Origin: Lepas anatifera
Taxonomy: Eukaryota; Arthropoda; Thecostraca; Lepadidae
Length of the DNA: 64,000 nt
Assembly (NCBI GenBank): GCA_034440635.1
Contig: JAOTON010000322.1
Coordinates: 1 to 64,000, forward strand
Reading direction: 5' to 3'
Made by a program: the position numbers and the translations under genes. The notes beneath the pieces are model-generated. The model did not search any database, was not told the origin of the DNA, and was given only the letters and a program-made list of their open reading frames with translations. Shown here piece by piece: positions 1 to 11,500 of the stretch. Each line of letters begins with the position of its first letter. Within the stretch, counting starts at the first letter, position 1.

Positions 1-640
1 CATGACAACTGTGGCCTGCTGCTAGGGGTACATGAGGGGTACATAGCAGGTAGGTTTTAGCTTTTTTCTACGGAAATCTGCAGTTCCAAGACAAATGATA
101 TATTGAGTACCGGGTTTTCCGACTTTCTTTACAACTTGGCTATATCAGTTAAAATTACGTTATGAAGGTGCAGCCTTCCCTTTAAAGGGAAGGTGGCACC
201 TTGGGCGAATCCCGGAATTTAGTGTAAATAGGGGTATTTTTAGCTGAAAATCATGAAAACGTCCATGATTTCTCTGAAGAAAATAAACGATAAACTCAAT
301 ATTTTGATTTTTGAAATGCTCATCTAGGGTAAGAAATAAGCCTCCGCCTATGGATGACGTCATGATCTGGCAACAAGTACCATATTCAATAGGCTTTAAG
401 AGCTTCAATTGGCTGACTAATCACTGTGATGTCAGCATGTCGTCACGCCAACAGCTGAGAACTGTGGCCGGCTGCTGGGGTACATTTTGAGCACATTTCG
501 GTAGGTTTTTAGCTTTTCTCTGCGGAAATTTTGAGTTTCAAGACAAATGATATGTTGAGTACCGGATTTTCCGGCATGCTCTTCAACTTGACTATCTCAG
601 TTAAAATAACATTATAAAGGTCCCACATTCCCTTTATGAC
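1..640. repeat. Two direct copies of a ~190-bp unit
   Basis: Positions about 5-187 and 455-640 are diverged copies of one sequence. Shared blocks include AACTGTGGCC, TAGGTTTT, AGACAAATGATAT, GAGTACCGG, AACTTG and CAGTTAAAAT, in the same order and spacing. The 190-455 spacer is unique. The copies lie downstream of the carbonic anhydrase gene; no gene seen in 1-2326. Confidence 0.75.
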
Positions 641-1821
641 ACACTTTTCATGTCCTCTGCAACATGTACGTTTCAAAATGGGTTTCATTGAAAAGGATGC
701 CTCTCAGGAGATAGGTACTCCGGGTCCGAACAGTAGCTGGAGCCAACAAAGATGAGACAAGTACCGCGTACCTCTATTTCACAGTACACAAGGTATCAGG
801 TGGAAACAAATTAAACATCAAAGTGTCCCTGTCACCATGTGTCTTTGTTCATACTTGAAACATACAACATGAAAATTCGCTCGGTCTTAGTGAGTAAGCT
901 AAGTGAGAGGAAACGTAAAGGAAAAATACTTCGCACTTGATGTTTTTCACCAGCAATATGAGCATGACACACACAACCACTAATACACAACACTGAATAC
1001 ATTTCTTATCCAGTAAGTCTCTTGGCTATTTGTTTTCCCTCAAGTATTGTTTTCGCAAACATTGTCCTATTACATCATGCACCGTGGAAGGGAAGGTAAC
1101 ATAATTAATTCGCCTCAATTGTGGGCACTTCCAAATTGCAAAGGTGAAGCCTTGCAAATAACACCTACTACGATGGAATTGTTCACCATCTGAAAGCTGA
1201 CTTGTAGTTGAAATGAAATTTGTTTACAGTCAAAGCATGAACATTGAGATATCACATTAAAAAAGTGACAAACAGCAACTTATTTTTTACATTGAATGCT
1301 CACCATCTACATCCCTTTGATTATTCTATGTTGATCGGTGTGCAAGTTTCAGTTGGACCTTGTATCACTTTCTATGGAGATAGATGAGAAAGGCTGTTCT
1401 GATGGTACTGAAGATGGTACTGAAAAGCTCTGAATAGCTGCTACTAAATCGGCCGTAAACGATTCCTTCCATGATGTGCTTCAGCGATCCGTATGAAATT
1501 GTAAGGCACTATGAATTATGGAGCACCAAGTCTCTAGCTATATTCCGACCTATCTAAGAAAAAGAGGTCAATTTTACTTACTGCTGACTTTGGACGTGTT
1601 TGACCCGGGTACTAATCCCACGATTTTTTAAATTAATTATACTACTTATTGCCAGTCAGGCTAGGGCAGAAATGGAAAAATATCGCAAACGTTTGCGGTC
1701 TCGCACTGAATATGTTACCCCACTCCATCGCTTACCTAGTAGTCTCCGCATTAAGGTATCACATCGCAAAGACAGCCGCATATAGCACCTATGCATAAGA
1801 AGCTCGATATTACTTAATAGA

Positions 1822-1935
1822 TAAGCATACATAGGCAGGACGACCCTAACATACCTAGGCAGGACGACCCTGACATACATACATAGGCAGGACGACCCTA
1901 ACATACATAGGCAGGACGACCCTAACATACATAGC
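1822..1935. repeat. Minisatellite, about 4-5 units of CATAGGCAGGACGACCCTAA
   Basis: AGGCAGGACGACCCT recurs four times at intervals of roughly 22-30 nt, separated by variable runs of ACAT. A fifth, weaker unit follows (CATAGCCAGAGC). Confidence 0.85.
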
Positions 1936-2326
1936 CAGAGCAAACTTGACCAAAACATTTGGCAGATCAACTGATGACTTATGGGAATGAAGCACGTCAA
2001 GACCTTACGAGCCTCCAAATGGAAATTGGCCTGGGTCCAGTGAAAGATATTATTGCAATGAAACTGGCGTAGCTTGTAAATGGATACGTGCACAGGTACA
2101 TACATACATACAATTCGGGTTGAAACTGTGTGGAAAAGCCTCAGCTAACTTTGCCTACAGTATTTCTAATCCAGAAACGAGAACCGAAAACAAGTTACTG
2201 CAAACGGATCCATCCCGAATCTCAAACCTGAATATTGTACATACAGACGCCAACATAGCTTTCAGCAACACCTGAAGCAGCTAACTGCACTATTGCCTAC
2301 ACAACACATCACTATCACAAAACGGC

Positions 2327-2563
2327 CTAGCTTGAGATCGCAGCAGCGCACAGCAGCAGGACGGTGGCCAGGCTGCCGGCGACGGCGGCGGCATCGCCTT
2401 TCTGGTGCGACCTGGCTGCTTTGGTCGGCCCCAGGTCGTCGCTGAAGTCCTCCTCCGTCTCCGGGTAGCTTAGGTAGATATGGCGTCCGTACCGGTCCTG
2501 GGTGGTGCGGTAGTTGGGCCCGATGGGCCGATCTCCCCGCTTCAGGCTCCTGAACAGGTTCAA
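2327..2563 (-). CDS. Carbonic anhydrase terminal exon (C-terminal helix and anchor signal)
   Basis: Acceptor GCATGTTTCAG, phase 0, TAG stop at 2329-2327. It starts LNLFRSL, the conserved C-terminal segment, then an acidic linker, then GDAAAVAGSLATVLLLCAAA and a four-residue end. Small residues before a hydrophobic run with no cytoplasmic basic tail are the pattern of a GPI attachment signal; a plain transmembrane anchor is the alternative. Confidence 0.9.
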   Translation of the reverse strand: MNLFRSLKRGDRPIGPNYRTTQDRYGRHIYLSYPETEEDFSDDLGPTKAARSHQKGDAAAVAGSLATVLLLCAAAISS

Positions 2564-5500
2564 CTGAAACATGCCGAAAATAATCAGAGGGCGAAGCACG
2601 GGACTGCACGATGAAGTATTGTGCTGCCATCATTAGACAATATCGATAACGTTCAACAGTGAAACACTTTTAACTCGACGAGCACGCATTCAACTTATTG
2701 GAATGCCTTACAATGTTAAATGATTCCTTGTAAAACAGGATAAATTTTCTGAACTCTTGTCTGCACTCTGTTTCACACACTCGCCTCCTTCTCTGTAGCC
2801 TTGACCGTCTCCAGGAAGATGGTCCAGGTGACGACCTCGTTGCAGCTGGGCGTGGTCAGGGAGCCGTCGTAGCGGTAGAAGTCGTTGGTGTTCCAGGGCA
2901 TGAGCTCCAGCAAGCGCGGAGGCTCCTCCACCACCGCAGTGCTGCCTCCCTCGCTGATCTGACTCAGCGACTCCTCTAGCCGTCCGATCGCCCGGTTGTT
3001 GGTCTCGCTCACCTGGTAGCATTCACACACTCGTCACTCGCCCTGCAGTTTGACATGTGGGCTGAAATCAAGATTCCTTTACTTTAAGGTACGTTTAAGA
3101 GTGATTCCTTCACGCCCGAGTGACTTCACATGGACGTGGAGGAATTCCTTCGCCTATGGGCCGTGTGTCAAGCTACTGCTAATGGCACTGCCGGCTTACG
3201 AATTTGTGAGCATATACAATGATCAAATTTATCCAAAATGCGATAAATAAGCATTTTGTCTTCACTGCTGGGTCTCTTTTTGCGAAAATTTGGACATTTA
3301 ATCATTTAATTTTCCCAGGTTATATGCTACGAGGTGTGACGTCACATCCGGTACCTGCGCTGGCTGTTGGAGGGCTGAAATATCCCGGCCGAGCGTGGGT
3401 CGCCACATGTGTAGTGTCAAAACATCGGATTCCATTGATCACAAGTTTGTATAGTTTCAGGCGGTTTTATTTGACCGTCTTCGGGGCAGTCAGTGCTAGC
3501 AGCCAGTGGACGTGCTTCCACATCGATTCAGTGCGCTGTTATTGTCTAATGCTTCGTGAATGACACTTTAATGCACCAAAAGACGGACCGGTGTGTTTAC
3601 TGAGGCCGAAACGCTGATGGAGTCGATGGAGCCGAGACAGTTTATTCACAGTAGCCGCAAAGTGATTGTAACTGTCCACCAGACTAGTTATGGACAATAC
3701 AAATATCCGCTACGCTAAACGTTTAATGACACTGAATGTCGACTTCAATGACTTGCCTATGGCAGAAATACAATTCACAAGAAACAGTTAACACCCGCAC
3801 TGAAGAAGGGTCTGGCACTAACGCGCACTGGAGAGGGGCCTGGTAGGCCCCCTGACATCTCGGAAACTAAGAAGTGTACAAAAACGTAATTTGTGAGGTG
3901 GGTGGGCGCTATGGTGATCTACATCATGTCCAATTTTCATTGGCCTGGGTCAATATCTTCAAGGTCGAACGAGGTCATAAAGGTCAAATATTTGTCATGC
4001 TGGGGACTGATTGGCAAATGCCGTGATTATGCGGGAATATGGCGGGAATAAGCTAAAGACGGACCAGGGTCATAGAGGGAAGGTCTCAAAGAGCCTTCTC
4101 TACAATTTTTGGGCCAAGGTCATCCAAGGTCATTGATCTTTAAGTTCACAATATGGTATACTACTTATAATGTACATTTTGACTAACACTATAGCCACTG
4201 TTTGGCGGGAAAGGAGGATTGACCTTTCCTAATGACCTTTGAACTTGATCTTTAACATTGAATTTTGTATTTGGGTCCCTTGACGATGGCGTCATAGCAT
4301 AATATGCGTCAGACCGGGTAAAACCATTTGATCGGAATCACTAGGGTCAGTGACCTTGAAAGTGCAGATATGACCTTGACCTGTGAACTTTGACCTTGAT
4401 CTTGACCTTCATGTGAGGTGACCTTGACATATAATCCCGGTTATATGGCGTTATGACGTCACCACTCGGTCTTCAATGCAAGCGAACTGGTCCGACCGCG
4501 CGATTACGCCGATCTCAAAATGCAGGTCTGACTTTGAAAGCCTATAAGTAAAAAAGTTGCGACCGATTAAAAAAACAAACCAATCGACGCGCTATCAAGT
4601 TCAGTTAAATGTGGCCAAGTATCGTTTTTCGGCTACGAGTGGTTCTCCGGCCACCTCGGAAAAACAGATGGGGGTCCTCCGAGACCCCCTCCAGTGCGCG
4701 TGTTAACATACAGACAATCCCAATGCCGATCCGCAACCCACCCTAGCAATTGCCAACCAAATTTTTAAAAGGTTTTTTGAAAAACCCCCCCCCCTAAGCA
4801 TTATACTTTAGTATGTGGTTGCACTAAAAGGTGTTGTGTAAAAAATATGCTCCCCACCCCCTCATGATCCAGCAGGGACGGATCCAAGGAGAAAGGGTGG
4901 CGGTCGCCTCGTTAATTCCACAGAGACGTCACCTGCTCAAATCTGGCGCCCATGTCCAGCATGAACTGACAATAAGAGTAAAAAACATAATGAACTATGG
5001 TCGGCCGTTTGTTAATAAAACCTAAGTTTCTATTGCATTCCTTTAAGAACATACTTCGACCTGTAATGACCTGAAAAGTGACAGGACTAAAAATTGTATA
5101 TAGCATTTTTGCTATAAATCAAAACTACTTATCTAAGGCCGTCTTCTGATTTTCGCTACCTGCATGGTTGCTGAAATCTTAGGGAGACGAGCACCCTCCC
5201 ACCGGCTGGTAAAGGTAGAGCAGGCCCCTTACCGGCGCGTGTCGCAGTTCACTTTTGAGGGTGGTCTGTGCGGAGGCGGACTTTTTAGTGCTCTCCCGTT
5301 AAAGAGCATTTCTTTCCTTTCTCAGACCACTCCTCCGTTGTTGAAACCCCAAATAACTTTGTCACTAGCCCCTCTGTTGTTGGCCACCAATCCATGGTAA
5401 AGCGAAGACCGTGGTCCAACATTTGAACGCCGTTCTTAGACGGTTGCCCCCTTCTGGAGAAACGCTAGAATCACTTCTTTCCCAGAATACTTATCCCACA

Positions 5501-8500
5501 AAGTACCGAAAACGAAAGTCGCGAGGGCTCCCCTCCTAATTCCCAAGTAGTGCCATCCCATGAGATAGATTTGAGACCCTTGATGCTTCGCCCCCCCCCT
5601 CTCTCTCCCTCTCTCATCATTTGTGAAATCCCAGATCCGCCACTGCAAGTAAGTAGCTGTAAAAAGAACATTACGGACAATACGGGTGCAATTTGCATGA
5701 AGCCCATGCGCGGCGCACCTGTAAAATGTCACAAGTCACTCACCTCAAACAGAACAGCTAACACAGCCAGTCCGTCGGCGTTACTCAGCGCGTCCTTCAT
5801 GTTCTGGTACTTCATGTTCTTGCACACCACGTGCATTTCCAGTGGGAAGCTGAAACGTCCCCGCGCTGCGTTAGGCCAGTCTCAAGTGTGCAGCATTCAA
5901 ATGCCTTTCCTGGTCATGTGGAGCCGAGCAAACATTGTGAAGTGAAGGGATTCCCTCGAGTAGCCATCACGTCCATTAGCACGGCTGGATTTTCCAGGAA
6001 CGAACGAGGAAACCGTGGCGGCTCAGTTGAATAGGGTTGGACAAACAGCGTTGAGTATATAGAGGTTGATCATGGTGCCAGGCAGTGCTGACCACGGCGT
6101 ATGCAGTGCTTATTGTGCAACGTGCAGAACACTCAAGGGAGAAACATTGCTCACAGCGAACGTCAAAGGGAAGCCTCTTACGAAGTCAAGTCAGGCTAGC
6201 TACGACAAGAATTATATTTGTGAAAATAGTCGCCAGTTTTGAATACCATCCCTAAAACAAGAATCAAATCAGGTCTGACACGTATGGACATGGTTCAATG
6301 AGGAGATTGATATAAGATTTGACATCTCTAGTGTTCGTGATATAACATGGGTGGGGGCTGCTGACATGCAACAATGGTCTGACGATGAAGCCACTTCGTC
6401 GGACTTGCATCACGAGCTGGTGACCTTCTCGCGGCGGAAGTGATGACAAAAACATCGGTAGGCAATCAGGCATCGCGCTCCGCCATGACCGGCGTCTCGG
6501 TGATGACGTCATGTTCCACCGGATCCGATTTAAATTCTGCTGAATTGCACTAGACTTTGCTCAGCTGAGGCACTACCTTTGTTCGCTGAGCATTGCAGTG
6601 ACAGTCCTGGTCGCCGCCTATTTCAGGTACACGTCTGGTCGTTTGCCGTACCGCATGGGGTACGGCAAACGACCAAAATCTTGAAAACGCAGCGTTTTGA
6701 AGAATATTTTGCCAAAATCACGTGCTTTGGGGGCCTGGCTCGGATTTCTTCCCCCTCGGGGAATGCCTGTGCAGCTTCAGAATGCATAACTCGTCATCTG
6801 TCGTCTGCTGCTTCTCAGAGTGTGCCCATAAATCTCTATCACTGATAAACTGCTAACCATGAAATGCATGGAAATCAGCAGGTTCTCTCATTCGCAGCGG
6901 ATAACAGCTGACCCCAGAATCGCCCATTGCGGGTGGCAACATCCATGGACGGAATTGTGCGGTGCAGGAGTCTGAGAGGTGACTTTCGAAGGTGTCCTTA
7001 GGGGAGCAGCCTGTCTTCCCGTGCCTTCTCGGTGATTCCACAGTTGTTATAAGACAAGTATCCAACCAAACATTTGCTTCGAGTAGCCTTTGAATCGTCA
7101 AAATAGTTTTGTATCTTCAATATAGTCCAGTTGTGTTCATAGTACTCAGAGCACGAATCTCCGCAGTTTGACGTGAAGGAAGATGAATATCTTTATCATG
7201 TCGCTATTTCTCTCATTTGTAAGTTCCTTAGTCGGAATCAACTCTTCTTTCTTCGTATTATAGTTCCCATGCTAAAAAACAGAGTTTCGAAGTAAACAGG
7301 CGCGGGTGGAGCAGACAGCAGCTTCCACGACGACGGGAACTGCGAGAGAGAAGCTTACATTTCCAGGATTTGGTTTTTAATATTTCCTTTTTTGCGTTGA
7401 ATAGCGAATCGATTCGCAATTAATACTGCACAAGTTTGTCCATAATGAGAGATCAAAAGTAGGCATGGAATCGTATGAGTAAGAGCAGTCTGGCGATAAT
7501 GTATGTGTGGTACCAGTGTTACCGAATGTAGCTGAACCATGACCTCTATTGGTGGTGTACGCAGATACTATTCATGCTCCCGAAATCTGATTTCCAAAAA
7601 TATTTAAGCGTTACGATTTGGCGCCTTTCTGATGGCTTTTGAAACCCAAAAATGGCGCCCCCTGGTCCTGATGGCGCCCCCGATCACGTACCCCCCTGAT
7701 AAGAAATTCTGGATCCGTCTGTGAAGGAGCTGTAATGCATTTCAAGCTCCGATGGAAAGCTCTAGTGCCGTCCAAGATTATGGCAAACCTAATCTGATTA
7801 TAGCTTCTGGAGTTCGCCTATCCCATGCATGTATTTTTAGAAAGCTTTAACAAACAGTGAAGGTTGATGTGTCTGGTTGAAGCTCCTTTTCTGCCTCAGT
7901 CACGCCTATTGCCATGCCCAGACCGGCATGGTCACATTTGCTTATCACAGTGTACCATACCCACTACTTCGTCATTATGGTATTTTCTGGGAGAGGAAGA
8001 ACTTTTTATGTTGTGCACCTGTCTCACAGATAGCATGAGCGTTATTCGAGTGCTAAGCTCTGGATCATCTGAACAACCAGGATCCAGTTGGCATCATGCA
8101 ACCTACTGAGAAAAATGACATGTATCACTGCCCGGAGTTCTTCGGTAGCTTTTAAGCCTCGAATTTTCAGTTTAGCTATCTGAAGCCGGACCAAGTTTGT
8201 ACATGCAGTGCTCCTTCACTGGCGTGATTTTTGCCATAGCAATACAATTTTCTCCTAGTGCACGTTTCCCATATGAACAGGAAAATTGATTGCACGGTCT
8301 CTGATTAATTTTCCCCGTGAAAAAAGAGACAATTTACCACGTGATCATTTACCACGTGAGGAGGCTGTTTTCAAGGCAGTCCTAATTTCCGTATTCTATA
8401 CGCATAACCTGCACATTACTTTACGGTCGATAGTTGTATTTGTAAGAACATCAAGTTATTAGAGCCCTCTCGACTGCAACCGGTGTCAAAATTTCAATTT

Positions 8501-11500
8501 TGAAATCAGTATAGCTCTACGAATCCTGTAAACAGAAAAACTCTGCGGAACGTCTCTATCGTTTTTTCCTGATAACTAAGAACAACCACATCATGCCCGA
8601 CTTACTATCAATACAGTGAGGGTATTTCAAAAGTAAGTACAGTTGGCAATGCGATAATGGAACAGGATAATCCAATTCAAGTAATCTCGACATGTTGGGC
8701 GCCTAAAATTTACGAGCCCTGCATAAACTAGAATACTTATTTGTATTTGCCCTTGACTTTTCCAGAGCTATCTGTTACATCAGTCGCCGCTTCGGAGTTC
8801 GACATTAGTTATTTCTATTCATAATCGTGTATTTTAAGGAGGAAAAGTTTGATCTGCTTTTAAATTACATTCCACGAAATGAAAAGGTAGTTCTCGCACA
8901 ATACATGCCCCGTGATACAATCCCAAAGTACACTGATCATAAATAGAAAACAACAAGATGACTTACTGCCGTTCATTGATGATGTGCTCGGATCCTTTGG
9001 TGCTGTCCTCTCCCCAGTGAAAATGGAACCCGATCACCTCGAAGTCGCCGGGAAGGCCTCCGCTCCTGACGTAGGGCTTGTTGTCCGTGAGCATGGTGGC
9101 GCCGGCTGAAAACGAGACAGACGTGTCAGACAGAGGAGGGAGCAGCCCAATTGACTGACCGCGACAAACCTGCCGCCACTCAACAGAGATGTTCTTATAC
9201 ACGCCATGAATCGAAGTAAGCCAGTATTACGCTGTACCTATATTCCTTCAACTAATAACTCATGAGATACCTATTTGATTAATGTCGGAAGATATGCATG
9301 ATACCTATTTTAAGTGTTAAGGTTGATAAAAGGATCCCAAGCGTAATCTAAAATAGTAAGGAAATAACCTTTTCCAGACTTGAGGGCAACGTACATACAT
9401 ACCTAAAACATGACCAAGGCCAGTGACAGATACAAGGAGGGCTGGGAGGGCTGAAGCCCCCCCCCCAGCACTTCAGAGTGCCTATAGTAACCGCATAGCC
9501 GGAGGCTGTTCCGAAGCTATAGCAAGGGAAGATCGAGCCCGCTAGCCCCCCCCTCCCGAAATGGAGTCCGGAGCCCGCTACTGTCCAAGGCTGCGTAGGC
9601 ACCTTGGCACCTCGTAGCAGCAAAATGGCTGATACAAAAATCGTAAATAGAACGAGGCTAGCTTTTCCTCGCTCTGGGATCATTTACATAAGTGCACTTT
9701 ATGATAGCAGCGTTATACTCAGATTCAGGATTGCTTATCGGGGGGGGTGGTGGAGGGCGACATGGTCGAAGGCTCCGCTTTTGAACGCGAAACCTGAGAT
9801 GGGTGCCAAATCCTATCGTGGGGGTGCTGATATTCGTATTCTGGGGGAGTCGTGGGAAGTGATATTTCAGAGAGGGTGCACTCGTCATTTTAGGAGGCGT
9901 TATAATTATTTCAGCGGGCGCTCCGCGTCGATCAGGGGAGTAAGTGTCCCCTATGCCCCCCCCCTAGATCCACATCAGTATTTACCTGCACCATCGGTAT
10001 GATGAAAAAGCGACACCATTGAACATAGTAGCATGGGGAACTAAGCAATATTCACGTCTTTTGGCTCTTTTTGCTACCCCGCAGGTTTTGAGACACCAAG
10101 GCAACAAACAAAGGTTTGTCTACTTAGCCTGGTATCAGTATTACGTCACATTACTATGGTTAACAACGGCCGCGTGATTACTTGGCGAAAATAGGGTCGG
10201 GAGGGGTGAATTTGCATCCATACACATATATTGCCAGTATAAAAACATACATAAAGCATACACAGCTACGTAAATTAAAACATTGCAGTAATTCCCAAGA
10301 AACACATCTGTTATCTCCAGGTGCACTCCCTCACCCCTCTCGCTTGGCATATCGTCAGTATTAATTATCCTAAGACATCCCATTTGCAGCCGCTGAAATG
10401 GTGGGACATGACATGGTGAAATGAATATAATAATAAAAAGGTTAATGGGAAATAAAAAATTAAATAACGTAAAATAAAGACGGGATTGGTCAATTTCAAC
10501 CGCTTGTAGAGATATTTTTGGCTAAAGGTGAGCTCCGGAACAAATTAAATATCAAATAACGGGGTTTTTGGTATGATATATCACATGGTTGCGTTAACTC
10601 ATGTATCGTAATTAATGTGTCGTTGACATTTAAATGGAAGGAATCGCTGCACCTTTTGATTAATTCCGGATTATATACCAGCACTATGGCGAAGCACAGC
10701 TGAACTGCACTTCGTGTGAGGCTTCACCAAGCAGCAGAGCCGAGTTTTTCCGAATCGCACATGGTGTAAGAGATCTCATCGAACCTCAGCGGGGCCTTGG
10801 CCACTCCCTGGGAAATGTCACTATCAGGCCACTCTTATTATTGACAGACAAATAGTCCATTTGCGAACGACCACCACGGTTACATTTTAATCTGATAAAA
10901 CGTGAAAATAGCATAGGCGAATCCAGGATGTCCGATCGGAGGGAAGGGGTATTATTCGGATCAGGGGGCGCTTCTTCTGGACGGAAAAGCCTATCAAGTG
11001 GGCGTTGAATCCATTCGTGGGGGTGGCAATAGTTGCATCCTGGAGGAGGGGGGGTGAGAAGTCACATTTCAGGGCGGTGCCAGCAACCTTTCAAGGGGGT
11101 GCCATGACTATTTCAGCGGGTGCAGAGGATCGATCGGGGGAGGGGGAAGTGCCCGCTGGATCCGCCTATGGAAAAGTAGTGTGCTTTGATGCAACCTATG
11201 TGGTGTACAACGCAAATGGCAGTTGCATTACACACTGATATTGATTTTTTTCTTACTTAGGTTGTAGCGGACTTTGTTAAATCTTGTTTTATTTGGTATT
11301 TACCAAAATAATTTAAAGTGGACACTTGTGACCACTAGCTTGCGCTATGAGGGAGGTTATGATCTACCCTTTATCTTCGGCGATAACGTTCAAGAGCAAT
11401 GGTATCAAACGCCGTACTTATGCAGCAGCATAAAGAATGCAGCAGTGAATGTCAAAAACTGCACAGGCTTTTGTTTTTAGCTACGCTTTGAGTGTATGTA

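Noticed and set aside
1..640. Long terminal repeats of a retrovirus-like element
   Set aside because: The two copies are only ~265 bp apart, lack TG...CA ends and enclose no gag or pol sequence.
2262..2633. Second minus-strand frame over the terminal exon
   Set aside because: Shadow of the true reading frame, which matches the CA family and ends with a sensible anchor signal.
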